DNA of 64,000 nt from Doris montereyensis (Eukaryota; Mollusca; Gastropoda; Nudibranchia; Dorididae): positions 50,001 through 114,000 of the forward strand of contig JAXRKP010000448.1 in assembly GCA_037039925.1 (NCBI GenBank), given 5' to 3'. The translations under genes and the position numbers were made by a program. Shown here in pieces: positions 32,812 through 44,765 of this stretch. Under the pieces are notes generated by a model. The model worked only from the letters and a program-made list of their open reading frames with translations, had not been told where the DNA came from and searched no databases. Numbering within the stretch: position 1 is the first letter of the stretch; every line of letters starts with the position of its first letter.

Positions 32812-33141
32812 ATGGCAGCGCCCTTCAGACGAGTAGTCAACTCTGTCAGGAAGCCTTTTCATCAATTGTTTGTCAACGACGGTATCACAGGTCTCGCCTT
32901 ATCCAGACGCGCTTTAAATTATACACGTTGGAGATGTTCAAGAAATTTCTCAAATTCTAGTAGTAATTCTTTCAACAACATTGCGACCAGTCGATGGAGA
33001 ATCCGTTTGGCTACTGCTACTGTGTTGGGAAGCGCTGCCATTGGAGTCGCTTATGTGACTGGACGTTCTTTATTTCATTCCCAGAATTGTAAAGTCTTCG
33101 CAGGGACTGAAGGAAGACCTACCATCACGCCATCGAGAAGG
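32812..33141 (+). CDS. PTGES2: Prostaglandin E synthase 2, exon 1
   Basis: First 110 residues of membrane-associated prostaglandin E synthase 2, which in vertebrates isomerises PGH2 to PGE2 and also binds haem and glutathione. The N-terminus is basic (MAAPFRRVVNSVRKPF) and Ser/Asn-rich, followed by a hydrophobic segment at about residues 66-84 (LATATVLGSAAIGVAYVTG), which fits the N-terminal membrane anchor of the family. The exon ends AGAAGG|GTACGT in phase 0 and joins cleanly to exon 2. This is the only plus-strand ATG with good context here. Intron 1 that follows is 6,373 bp. Confidence 0.88.
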
Positions 33142-34488
33142 GTACGTTATTGCTAGGCTCACTGGATATAATGCAGATCCTGGCTGTACTCTGTAAATGT
33201 TTTTTTAAAAAGGCAAGAAAATATTACAAGACCAGTCTCATCCCTTGAGGCAGGTTTCACAAAAATGGGACCCAATGATAACTTGAACTCTTCAATTAAT
33301 GTTCTCAAAGTCTAATTGATGAACTTAACATTTGGTCCATGTATAGCTTTGACATCGCAGATATAAAAAACATAATATTGTGAAATTTGCTTTCAATTTG
33401 TGTGTTTTGTGAATATTTTTTTGGTGTGAACGTCAGCAATCCAGACAGACCACATTTCCCTCTTTTTAATAAGTCCATTTTCACCTTAAGGTAGGTGAGG
33501 TCAACGACCTTTTATTCTGTTTTCTTTAATTCCATGTGGAAGAGAATTGTTCAAAAAGAAAATTTGTCAGTCCTAAATATTTTTTATCTTTTGCAGTGAT
33601 CACGTGAGGCAGGTTTCAGATTTTCGTTATTATGTAACAACTGATGTCTACAAATGAACACACATTAAGAGCTGAAAAAAACAGTTGAAAAATACTAGAA
33701 GCGGTTTTTTTGATCTTAAGTGAAAAGAAAACGTATTTACCACCATATATTCTTAAAAGACACGAAAAAATCATAGGTAACTCTAAATGAGAGTGAGAAT
33801 ACCATGAGACTACTGGCAGTCTACGAGACCTCATGGTCGGACAAAAAATATTTTTTTCGATCTGAGATCTAATAACGGGTAATATTGCGTTGAGCTAATC
33901 GTAGTTCATCCCAATCTATTGGGAAATCATGAAATTTTTGTTTTTAAATTGTCTGGTTGGCTTTGCTGAATATTTTGTTTTTGGATTACTTTAGATTAGG
34001 CTCACGGCCATGCAAAATAAGACGATGATCGACATTGAGACTGTTCAGGTTAGATTCTGAGACCTCAGGTTAGATTCGGTTGCATTAGCAAAAACCTGCT
34101 TTTGGCTTATCGTGAGTGAAACTTATGTAAAGAAGTCCGGTTTATGATTTATTATTTTCTAATAAATCAAGACAAGATAATGGCACACGGGAGGCGCCCT
34201 CCATTACAATGATAGTGACTTTACGTCTCCACTATGCACAGTCTCCTTGGCATAACAATACAATTTTTAAAAACGCATTTCAACGAGAGAAGAGAGAAAA
34301 TAATACATAGCACAGGGAGAGTTCAAGATTTGCCAGCCACCGCTCCCAGCCACGTCCGTATTCTTGCGGCTAAATTATACGATCGATAAAGACAAGTTTG
34401 TGCTAGTTCACGACTGTAGATAGTTAAATTGAGTGATAATTCTTACGGGGAGAAAAGGAACAATTGTCTAAGGGTTTTGTCGATGGAG

Positions 34489-34493
<5 letters not shown>
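33142..34493 (+). other. PTGES2 intron 1, 5' part
   Basis: Donor GTACGT. AT-rich, no embedded gene or repeat recognised in this part. Confidence 0.6.

Positions 34494-34575
<82 letters not shown>
34494..34575. repeat. (CT)n microsatellite in intron 1
   Basis: About 80 bp of CT dinucleotides, broken once. Confidence 0.95.
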
Positions 34576-34577
<2 letters not shown>

Positions 34578-37500
34578 TTTCGGTCTACTGCATCCTCACT
34601 GTTAAAATTATAAGGGAAGCACCAGTTTGCAGAAAGATCGCTTAAGGATAGTGTACAATCACAGAATTTTACAAAAAACGGGACAAAAGGCATTCTTTCA
34701 TTTTCATCATCGATCCGGAGAATCTGATCAAAAACCGGCCGTCTTTCGGGAAACACAAACACAGACTTCACATCTTATTGAGAAAGGAAAAGTCAGGAAA
34801 CTCTCCAAACCAGATGCCCAAGCGTTACGTCACTAAATAAACGCCAGGGAAGCCTCGGTCGACGGACGCGAGCAGTTTAACATTACGTACTGGCGTTGGA
34901 CCTAGAATTTTCACAGTTATGCCCCTTGACTGAAAAACATGACTTTTAAAAGCTAATTTACTTGCTCCACAGTCCTTTGCTATCTCTTAAAGTCATATAT
35001 CTGGAATCCTCATGTTCTAAGCTTTAACATGGTATATAACACTTGTAAAAAATATAACATGTATATTTTGACAAAAAAGAGGAAATGATGGACCATTCAT
35101 GAAAACCTGCCTTGAACAAAATATAGCTATAGTGTGTATACGAAAGATCACAAAGATCCTAACGCCTCATGTACATCAACCCCTTTAAGGTTGACTTGGC
35201 TGACCTCAATATCAATGGATAATCTTGTTCCGCTGTGTACGAGGCCACGCTTGACCACGATGTACCTGTGATTATTGTGATGGTTTTTTATTTCTGTTTA
35301 GTTAGGTGACGTAGCGGGCAATTCATTTTGTTTAATTGTTATTGTCATTGGGTTTAGATGGCATTGTTTACTAACAATAACATCTATTACAGCCTACTTT
35401 TATTGAACATAACATGGAATGATACTGCAGTTGGCCCACAACTAATGAAAAGGATATAATATTATATGAAATGTCTAATTACTAATTTGTAGAACATGGG
35501 TCAGGACTGAGAAATCTTCAGCATGCCCAACCTTCAAACAACAAGGAGACATAGAAACAAATAAACATTAAACAATACTGAACGAAACTAATAGAGCCAA
35601 TGATGCAACAACCCATCGGCAATTTCCATCAACAGAGCAAGCCTCATTTATAACAACAATGTCAATATATATAAAAGGAAAAGACAAAAGAAAGAAGAAA
35701 ACGAAATACAACTGCCATAAAAGAGATGGGGGAGAGGAGGGAGGATAGAAAGGGAGAGAGAGAAAGAGAAAAGGAGACATAAAGAGAACAAGGACGATAC
35801 AAAAAAGACGGATAGAAAGGAGGGAGAAAATGAGAGAGTGTGTGTGAGAGAGAGAGAGAGAGTCAGATAGATTGAGAGACAGAGATGAGGTAACACACAG
35901 AGAGGAGGGGGACCACGTGGCTGCAGGGTCAGGCTTTTTTACCCAGTCGCTCAATAAAGCGTGGCTGGCTGTGTTGAATATTATGTAATAGAGTTTCAAT
36001 GAACAACATTTATTTTTATTTCTAAAGGAATCATTATCATCCTCACATCTAAATAAAATGATGGAACAATAATACTAATAGTAGTAATAGTGTTAGTATT
36101 ATTAATTTAGGGAAAATGTCCAACCGCCTTTTGCTAATCCCATTACCAAGACCAGTGTGCATAGGTAACACATTCTCATGATGGAAGAAACAGGCCCCCC
36201 GGTTTATTGCTTTCACAAGTGTGTAACGCCCCAGCTGTGGCAAATTGCTTATCCCAGACCTAACACCTCTCCTCAGCTACATGCTTCCCATACTTTTGAA
36301 AAATTCCTCTCTATCCTATGTCTATCACTAGTATCACCCTTTCTTCTCCTTTACAATGATATGAGTGGCCATTGTTCTGTATTCTTGGCTGTTCCCTTCC
36401 TACAGTTCAGTAGTAATCCTCCTCCTCACAAACAACCCCCACCCTTACGCAATACATCTTTTCCCCACTTCTATAGTATGTAAACCTTCCTCCCTAATCC
36501 TTTCTATACAGTAGGAAGAAAGCCTTGCAGTTTGTCATGTCTATACATTTCAAATAGCCGTCCTTCCTCTTATAAATATATATATAAATCCCTGTGTATA
36601 CCACATGTCATCATGACCATGTAAAATGATCTGTTTGAGAGATGAAAGTCCCTTTGTTGCTGGTCGCTGAACTCAGATGAAAGCTTCAACTTTCCCTTGT
36701 ACTTTCAATATTTCAATCTCTTCATTCTTATGTGAAAAGAGGTGGAGATATAGATTTGAAATATGGGACGTTTGACAATATCTCCCTGATTGGTCAAACC
36801 TGAACATGGTTTCTTTCTATTGACTGAAGGTCACGCCCTCCATTCAGGCAGACCATAGGTGTGCAATGTGATTGGCCACTGATATATTTATTTGTATCAA
36901 TCACTTCATCATCTTACTTGTGTGCGTGAGCTTAAACTAAAGTAATTGATATCTGTCCAGAAGTTGCGTCGGTCATACGACGACAAGAGTCTTTAGTTTT
37001 GTCCACTTTGCAAAGGCTCCACAGCCTGCATTTGAGATAGAACTCCTGTGTGTTGTTGTATCTCTTTATAAAAATATATCGAGTGTGTGTTAGACTTGGA
37101 AATAAACTATCACTTTCACCGCTTTAGAAGAATAGACTTTCTTGGTTTGACGTGGCATGGGTTGATCAACGTAATTGGTCAAAATAGAGGCATGCTCAAA
37201 ACCCGTCCTTGAGTGCACTGCAGTGCAGTTATATGGGACCCATTCTGTCTCGCCGGAAGGTTGGGAGTAAAGCAAATGTACGGGACCCGTTATTAGTGTC
37301 GGTGCGCATAGAGTGACCAGCGGCAAGCAAATATATGGGACCCGCTGAAAAGAGTTAAAAGATTGAGAACAGAAAGATAAAAAAAATTAATTTGTTCCCA
37401 CCTTGATTAAAAAAACTCAATGAGTTTTTGTTTGTTTTTTTGTTGTTTTTTGTCTCATTTAAATTATACTAGATCTAGATCTAGTCTAGATGTAGATCTA

Positions 37501-38107
37501 TTTCTTAGCCTTAAATTAAAACTCTTACTCTCAGTTTTAAGCTTATTTACTGAATTTACTAAACATTTATTTGTTGTATCGGTATGTACAATAATACAAA
37601 TTTTTGTAACAAATATATTCAGGAATTACACAGAGATCTATGTTTAGAAAAGGCTATTTAGACATATATTTATAATTTGAATGGAAGTTGTTTTAAACGG
37701 CTTTTGTATCAGTGATAACAATTTACAATGATTTTAAAACATATTTATATACAACATAAATCTAATCATTATAATTTCATATTGTCCATATCTATAAAGC
37801 ACTGTTTTCGTATTGTAATGTATTGATTTAAGATGAAATTTAGAATGAAAGAGAAAACAAAAAGAGATGAATTGTATTGTAATTTATTCATTTTGATTTG
37901 AAACGTGACCAGAGCAAATTTCCTTTTGGACAAGTAAAGACATATATCTTATCTGAACACAGAGAAGAACTATGTTTTCCTTTCTTCTTTTTTAGTAGAT
38001 CAAGATCTCTAGCCTCCTATCAGTCTAGATCTAGAAATCTAGAGCTAGATTCTAGATCTCTAGTGTAGAGTCAGGGAAGTGACAGACGTTTTTTCGGCTG
38101 TTTTCAC
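34576..38107 (+). other. PTGES2 intron 1, middle part
   Basis: Contains purine-rich 35,680-35,900 and AGATCTAGATCTAG palindromic words at 37,470-37,500 and 38,010-38,062. No host exon or complete repeat was recognised. Confidence 0.5.
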
Positions 38108-38109
38108 TA

Positions 38110-38702
38110 CCGTGGAACCTCTCGAATCGGGAACCCGGGAATAGGAAACCCGGCCAATCGGGAAGAAATCTCAGGGAACAGAATGTTTCATATATATATG
38201 TATGTATTTTACCTCTTTCATTGATTATCACCACCATTTCCCCTCGTTTACTTATTTATTCCAAAATGCACTTACTATCTAAATTTGGTTTCCATGTTAG
38301 CAAAACACACAGGGCGCGCTTAGAAAGAAGACTTGTGCACTGTCACTGTCATATATAGTCTTTTATTCTCGTCTTACCCGCCAATCACAAGGGTGGACAC
38401 TTGAAGAGATTTAATGATTCACCATGCTTTCTAGATTTATGTATTTATAATCTATTTACCGTCCAACGAAGATCGACTGTTAGTGTGAGTGACATCACTG
38501 ATCAATGCCATCTTTGTTTTGATCAACTGGTCGTGTTACTACTCGTTCGTTTAATTCCGCATTTCACCACTCACAGGAGGGCTTAGGTGTTTCATACTGC
38601 TGAGGAAAACCAAAATCCCTAGGTCCCCGGAAATCGGGAAAGCTAGCAAATCGGGACAATTTTACAATCCACCAAGGGGTCCCGATTAGAAAGGTTCCAC
38701 TG
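38110..38702. mobile_element. TA-flanked MITE with pogo/Tc1-like TIRs
   Basis: 593-bp noncoding element in intron 1. Left end CCGTGGAACCTCTCGAATCG; right end, reverse-complemented, CAGTGGAACCTTTCTAATCG. Both ends are flanked by TA (38,108-38,109 and 38,703-38,704). CAGTGGAACCTC-type termini with TA duplication are typical of Tc1/mariner-pogo (Tigger) elements. There is no transposase inside. Confidence 0.75.
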
Positions 38703-38819
38703 TATTATGTTTGTCCATATGATGTGTTTTAAAAGTGGTCTGTCAGCCGGTGCTGGTAGGTCATACTTCTTTCTTTTCACTCTTTTGCCTTCATTATTAT
38801 CTTTCATTTGAATAATGAT

Positions 38820-39030
38820 GATGACATCTTTCATTTGAATTAATGATGATGACGATAATAATAATAATAACTAACAATAAAAATAATTATATGCAGACAG
38901 TGTTTTTTTCAATTGTGTATTATCCAACATTATCTGATGCTTTGTGTGCAGTACAATGCCATTATATGAAAAAGATCATATTATAACATACAGCTATAAA
39001 CATAGAGCTACATTAAGATCATAGTATATA
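38820..39030 (+). other. PTGES2 intron 1, AT-rich stretch
   Basis: Short (AAT)n run at 38,856-38,870 and AT-rich DNA leading into the CT tract. Confidence 0.5.
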
Positions 39031-39462
<432 letters not shown>

Positions 39463-39464
39463 TA

Positions 39465-39514
39465 GTTGTTTTTTTTTTACAGGTCATAAAAGATTGGGAT
39501 TTTTTTTTCCACAG
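39465..39514 (+). promoter_or_regulatory. Duplicated 3' splice site before PTGES2 exon 2
   Basis: Two acceptors 32 nt apart: TTTTTTTTTTACAG|GTCATAAAAGAT at 39,482/39,483 and TTTTTTTTTCCACAG|GTCATTAGAGAT at 39,514/39,515. The 18 nt after each match at 14 positions. The second fits the reading frame; using the first would shift frame and hit a stop. Confidence 0.7.
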
Positions 39515-39730
39515 GTCATTAGAGATGTGGATAACAAAGGTTTGAAGCTGACTCTGTATCAGTTCCAGACATGTCCGTTCTGTTGCAAGGTGCGCGCCAT
39601 GCTGGACTACCACGGCTTTTCCTACGAAGTGGTGGAGGTCAACTCTGTGACCAAGAAGCAAATCAAATGGCTGGACTATCAGAAAGTGCCTGTCCTTGTG
39701 GTTCAGCCTCCAGATTCTAGCCAGGAAGTG
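39515..39730 (+). CDS. PTGES2: Prostaglandin E synthase 2, exon 2 (catalytic CPFC)
   Basis: 72 codons, phase 0 at both ends. They encode the glutaredoxin/thioredoxin-like N-terminal domain: LTLYQFQTCPFCCKVRAML with the CxxC site at about residues 130-133, the matching human residues being Cys110 and Cys113, and the cis-Pro motif KVPVLVV. The residue aligned with human Tyr107, implicated in the active-site network, is Phe here (YQF against YQY). EVVEVN and the end SSQEV match the family order. Donor GTAAGA. Confidence 0.95.
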
Positions 39731-39783
39731 GTAAGACCCTTATTTATAATATTATGTATATATATATAACTTGGATTGTTTAA

Positions 39784-40868
39784 GGGGTGGCGGCACCCGA
39801 AGTGATTTTCTTTGCTTTTGAGTTAAGGTTTTTGCCTTTAGTATGTACATGAATAAATGTCAAAATACAGTCATCTTATATCATTGAAAAGTTTTAGAAG
39901 TCCTTGGTTGCCATAGAAACGGCAGCCATCTTGGATTTTGACTCAATTTTCAAAATCTATTTTCTCCGTTAGTTATGAATAAAATCACTCAAAACCTTGC
40001 AGATCGTCTTTTCCATTCAATATATAAAGAATGACGTCAGGTTTTAAAAAAAATATTTTGGATAGTCTTTTTTTAATGTATTTTTGATAATACTATATAT
40101 CGTGAATGTACAAAAAGCGGCATTCTTATTACAAAAAGAAATAATTTCTCAAAAAGTTTACAATATATAATAAACAAACCCAACATCATTCTATTGACAT
40201 TGACTAGAGGAACCTGTGTGTCAAATATAATACAAATTGTATGGTAAATGGCGGAGGAGATAGAATTTTAGTATGGAAGAACTACATTTCGAGAAAAATG
40301 GAAGTAAAAAAATCAAAAGAAAACATCACAAAACAAACACTTCAGACGGGTTTACCTTGTTGTAGCAGCCCCCTTATTCTATTTTAGTCTCTGGCATTGT
40401 TACTTATGTAAATAGGACTATAAATCTAGGTTCAGATGTGCACTGTTGTGAAAACAGACGACGAAATGACCAGTTTCTTGTTTTTTTTTCCTGTATATCC
40501 TACGCTTGTGCACGTGTTTACATACACACTGACGCGCAACGCCTCTTAGTCTTACATCACACAGCAATGTGTAGAAGCGTCGATCGGTGTCGCCGAAACG
40601 CAAGTCAGTGTTGCCACATTTGGCGATTAACCGCCAATATACAGGTTTTTAATGCCATCTTCTCAGTCAGTGTTAGGGTAATTTACGTCAAAATTTTGAT
40701 TGTTTTTACCTACCCTCACCTACAAAATATTTTATTTTAAAAAAAATTATACGTCATATGGACATTTTTCTGCCATGAATTTGTAGATAAATGATCGTTC
40801 TACCCAAATATGCAATGAACAGAAAATCAACCTTTTGGTCCAAAACTCACCGGTCTGGGTGCCGCCCT
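39784..40868. mobile_element. TTAA-flanked TIR transposon (nonautonomous) in intron 2
   Basis: 1,085-bp element with ends GGGGTGGCGGCACCC and, at the right, GGGTGCCGCCCT, which are imperfect inverted repeats. Both ends are flanked by TTAA (39,780-39,783 and 40,869-40,872). TTAA targets with G-rich termini fit piggyBac or Kolobok superfamilies. There is no transposase frame. An internal GGTTGCCATAGAAACGGCAG word has a relative at 3690-3725 and 17,735-17,765 (IRF 3' flanks). Confidence 0.75.
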
Positions 40869-40884
40869 TTAAGAAGAGAAAAGT

Positions 40885-41080
40885 GGTAGAAAAGTGAGGT
40901 TGCGGTTGGGATTACAAGGTCCTGGGTTTGAATCTTAGCAATGCGTTGAATTTGTTGACACTAGGGCAACGCTTTACCCCTCTCCCTCACTCACCCCTTG
41001 TGCAAATGAGTACCAGCAACAGCTTAGGAGTAAACATTGTGACAAACTAGTGTCCTTTAGAAGGTAACTGCAGAGACTTG
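40885..41080 (+). mobile_element. SINE-C copy, plus strand
   Basis: Head with GTCCTGGGTTTGAATCTTAG (B-box-like), body with CTTGTGCAAATGAGTACCAG and TTAGGAGTAAACATTGTGAC. Related to the copies at 43.65 and 53.77 kb. Confidence 0.6.
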
Positions 41081-41279
41081 CAGAGGTCGGGGTGAAAAAC
41101 TGGAGGACACTATTCTGGGTTTGCAAAACTGCTGTCGCACCTCGCCAGAAAGGTCAGCAATCGGCATTTTGAACAAATTATTTACCTTTGAAAACAAATT
41201 AGTCCTGTCTGGCATTCCGATTTCTTTAGAGAAAGGAATATAAACTATTTAAGCTCAGTGAAACAGGAGTCACGCAATC

Positions 41280-41590
41280 ATATTGTCCAGGTTAAATTTT
41301 CATTGTTTCCTGGGATGCTGAGGGCCGGTTTCGATAGTATGATGTGGAAAAGATCATTTAATAATGACCACCCGAACAGGCCACTAGTGTGTCACAGGTT
41401 TTTACTCCCAACCTACTGCCTGTACCCATTTGCACCTGGGTCAAGTTGGAAAAAATGCGTGTTAAGTGTCTTTCCCAAGGAACACAATGTCGGACCTAGC
41501 TTTGCTAGGATTCAAATCCCGGGCGTCATGATTCCGGCAGCCTATCCACTCCGACTCGCCACCAAGGCACACAGCTCATAGGATGAGAAG
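41280..41590 (-). mobile_element. SINE-C copy, minus strand
   Basis: On the minus strand GGGATTTGAATCCTAGCAAA (B box), TTCCTTGGGAAAGACACTTA and AGGTGCAAATGGGTACAGGC in the family order. Confidence 0.75.
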
Positions 41591-41685
41591 TGTATAAATG
41601 ATTGATTTTAATTTAGGCCAATAGGTTAGCACACTCATAATATCTATCACACCTGAACATGCTCTGCTTCACACGTGTTATCTTC

Positions 41686-42062
41686 ATCATCATCATCATC
41701 ATCAAATGTCCTGCTGTGTAGCGTTGACGTATCGTGTTCCTCCACACTCCTCGATCGCTGGTCATTCTTATCAGGTTGTTTACTTTCTTTGTCTTCAGCC
41801 ATCTTGCAATTCCATCTATAATCGTTTCTCTTTGTCTCACTCTAGATCTTGTCCCATCGATTTTCCCAGAGGTGATCAGGTGTTTAATTTTTCCCTCCTC
41901 ATTACATGTCCAAAAAAATTTGCCTGCCTTTTCTTTATTTTGTTGCGGAGAGTTATACGCGTCTCTGCCTGTTTGAGAATGTTTTTGTTAGTTTATTTCT
42001 TTGTCCCGAGATACGTAGCATTCTTCTAAGAACCACTCTCGGTTGCTTGGATTCTCTCCTGT
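41686..42062 (-). pseudogene. LINE 3' end with (ATG)n tail in intron 2
   Basis: Minus-strand text RITLRNKIKKRQANFFGHVM, then after shifts RQRETIIDGIARWLKTKK and RMTSDRGVWRNTIRQRY, is the C-terminal domain of an RTE-like LINE polyprotein. It ends in GATGATGATGATG at 41,704-41,686. Frameshifted fragment. Confidence 0.7.
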
Positions 42063-42694
42063 ATCTTTTTGTTTAAGATAAGATAAGAGAAGAAAAGATG
42101 TTTTTATTTGTCCAAAAGGAAATTTGCTCTGGTCACGTTTCAAATCAACGTGAATAAATTACAATACAATTCATCTCTTTAAGCTTTCATTCCCAGTTTC
42201 ATTGTCTATTTCATGACTTAAATCAATACATTACAAAACCGGTGCTTTATGGATATGGACAATATAATAAAATCATAATGATTATGTTGTATATGTATAA
42301 ATATAGTTATGTTTTAAAATCTTTGTAAATTTGTTATCACAGATACAAAAATCGTTTAAACAACTTTCGTTCATAATATAAATAAATGTCTAAATAGCCT
42401 TTATAAATAGGCGTAATTCCTTAATACATTTCCTTTAAAAATGTAGGGGCAATGTGTCATAACAATACTTGAGGATGGCCTTGATGTAACATTGAAGCAC
42501 TCTTATCATCTTCGTTTGTATATTTATATTTGTCAGAATGTGCTTCATTCTTTAAAACTGATACACACGGATACTTTGATTCATAAGCTTTGGCCTTATC
42601 TACCATAATGGCCTTGAAGGAATTTTAGTCATTATTATTAATCCCCCTGTGCCTTGTCGTAAGACAACCTGTAAGAAAATAAAGTTCCTTCAAG
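42063..42694 (+). other. PTGES2 intron 2, AT-rich part
   Basis: The stretch 42,080-42,420 resembles 37,560-37,940 of intron 1 in inverted order (AATACAATTCATCTCTTT, GGACAATATAATAAAATCAT and related words), i.e. a dispersed repeat, inverted between introns 1 and 2. Confidence 0.5.
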
Positions 42695-42815
42695 GCCATT
42701 ACGTAAAGGTCCCTTGGCTGTTTACAGGGCAGTCTGGGCAAAATTAAAATTTTATTTTTTTAAAAACCCTACTAAAAGCTTCGAGATCACTTTAGTTGTG
42801 GATGTGGGTAAGATC
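42695..42815 (+). mobile_element. SINE-B 3' part, plus strand
   Basis: CCCTTGGCTGTTTACAGGGC, then GAGATCACTTTAGTTGTGGA and TGTGGGTAAGATCAAATAC, as in the full copies. Confidence 0.7.
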
Positions 42816-42846
42816 AAATACAAAAAAAAGTCCGTTCTTGTGTTAA

Positions 42847-43135
<289 letters not shown>

Positions 43136-43298
43136 CCATTTATCCATTTGAAATGCTCAGTGGTGCATAACATGATTCATAATAAAGATAATAATAAAGG
43201 ATTTACACATCCAAGCTCATTCATCGACAAATGAAGGTGAGTTCAATATCAAGTTGCCAACTTGGTTGAATTTGTTTATCTTTATTTCATTTATTCAG

Positions 43299-43498
43299 AT
43301 TTTAAAAGACAGTACTGTGATAATCAGTGTGCTGGAGTCATATTTACATGATAGAAACACCAGCATTGCCAAGTTCAATTCATATTTCCGTGCCTGGAAG
43401 AGAAGGAAGGAAGCAAGACAAAGTATGACTTTCCAAACAAGTATTTAAGTAATGTTCCAAGATAAATCAGACCTCCTCACGACACCCAAGCAAAGAAG
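43299..43498 (+). CDS. PTGES2: Prostaglandin E synthase 2, exon 3 (two indels)
   Basis: Acceptor TTATTCAG|ATTTTAAAAG; ILKDSTVIISVLESYLHDRN matches the family's helix after the thioredoxin fold. The frame then breaks near 43,386-43,390 (loss of one C in TTCC), continues one frame over as LEEKEGSKTKYDFPNKY, and returns to the first frame near 43,444-43,449 (one extra base in TTTAA) as MFQDKSDLLTTPKQR. The exon ends AAAGAAG|GTAAAT in phase 2 and total length (200 bp) is frame-neutral. The pattern suggests two sequencing indels or, less likely, decay. Confidence 0.85.
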
Positions 43499-43649
43499 GT
43501 AAATTTTAATTTCAAAACATGTTGAAAATGACAGCTGATGAGTAGAAATTCTACTCCATAGGAACAAAGAAGAGACAAATACTGGGAATAGACAGACAAA
43601 AAAGTCGGAAATAATGGAATTTTCCTTTAAACCACACATCACTTCTAGT

Positions 43650-43905
43650 GGACATCAGTGACAGAATGGTTAGGTTGCCGGACTGGGAATCATGAGGTCC
43701 GGGTTCGACAGACGTTGTATTCCTTGGGAAAGACACTTAATACGTCTTTTCCCCACTTGGCCCAGGTTCAAATGGGTACAAGCACTAGTTTGGGAGTAAA
43801 AACATGCATCAGACTATGGTCCTGTCCTAAAGGTGATTCTTATATCACCTGTTCCACTTGACTATTGAACCCGGGATAAGCTCTGTCTCTATAGGCCGTA
43901 AAAGT
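43650..43905 (+). mobile_element. SINE-C copy in intron 3, plus strand
   Basis: GACAGAATGGTTAGGTTGCC (A-box region), GTCCGGGTTCGACAG (B box), TTCCTTGGGAAAGACACTTA and a GGATAAGCTCTGTCTCTATA tail. Confidence 0.8.
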
Positions 43906-44200
43906 TTTGAAGTGAAGGTAATGACATAAGATACTATGAAAGCCCCATAGGAACGAAGACAGAGACAAATGCAAGGAATAGACAGAAACAAATCCTGGCC
44001 ACCATGGGGATCGAACCCGCGACCTCTGCGTCGGCACCCATCGGCATGAAAAGAAAGCGTGCTACCGACCGAGCTAACTACGCGTAGTGATGGCCAGGAG
44101 TTTTTTCCTTTGTTCCTATGGGGCCTTCATAGTATCTTATGCCATTACCTTCACTTCCGACATGCCCCTTGCCTCGCTGTTTCTCTTTACAATGGTTTTT
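43906..44200. mobile_element. SINE-A head-to-head pair in intron 3
   Basis: Minus-strand copy 43,906-44,090 (GGATCGAACCCGCGACCTC, GACCGAGCTAACTACG) immediately followed by a plus-strand copy starting CGTAGTGATGGCCAGG. The outer arms AAGGTAATGACATAAGATAC and TAGTATCTTATGCCATTACC are inverted repeats, so the pre-mRNA could fold into a long hairpin. Confidence 0.85.
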
Positions 44201-44438
44201 GAAGGAAACATCACTTCTGGTCGGAAAATTACTCAAATGTAAAAGATATTTATTTAGATCATTCAGAGCCTACATGCAAAATATGTTTACTCTTAGTGGC
44301 CTGGCAACATAGCCTCTGAAAATTGATAAGGACCGTAACTGGGACGTGTTTTTATGTGTGCAATTTACGTTTTTTTTGTTGTCTCACAATCACAACTTAA
44401 CCTGTCTTGATGTAATCATCAATGGGAAACTGGCGGGA

Positions 44439-44560
44439 GCTTTTCTATTGGTTGAAGGTCTCCACTATTAATAAGGATAAGAAACAAGCATGTGCATAAA
44501 AGAGCTTTTCTATTGGTTGAAGGCCTCCACTATAAATAAGGATAAGAAACAAGCATGCAT
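44439..44560. repeat. Direct duplication of about 60 bp
   Basis: GAGCTTTTCTATTGGTTGAA through AGGATAAGAAACAAGCATG occurs twice, starting near 44,438 and 44,502. Confidence 0.85.
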
Positions 44561-44765
44561 TTGATTGTTTAATTTACAAATCTCATCATATCCATATATC
44601 ATAGAACATGCACGTTAAGACACTTTCACCTACGATATATAAAGCTTACTACTTTGGATGTTATGACGAGTAGCATTAATGAGAGAAAGAGATTATAATG
44701 TCGGCCGCATAAACGTTCACGTATTATTTATTTTTTCCTCATCATGAACATCGTGACTCTGACAG

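Noticed and set aside
36178..36483. 101-residue plus-strand frame in PTGES2 intron 1
   Set aside because: No family features, no conserved splice context, pyrimidine-biased composition.
43960..44085. Possible functional tRNA gene (A- and B-box-like words)
   Set aside because: No complete cloverleaf by eye; it is the head of a multi-copy SINE with a shared non-tRNA tail.
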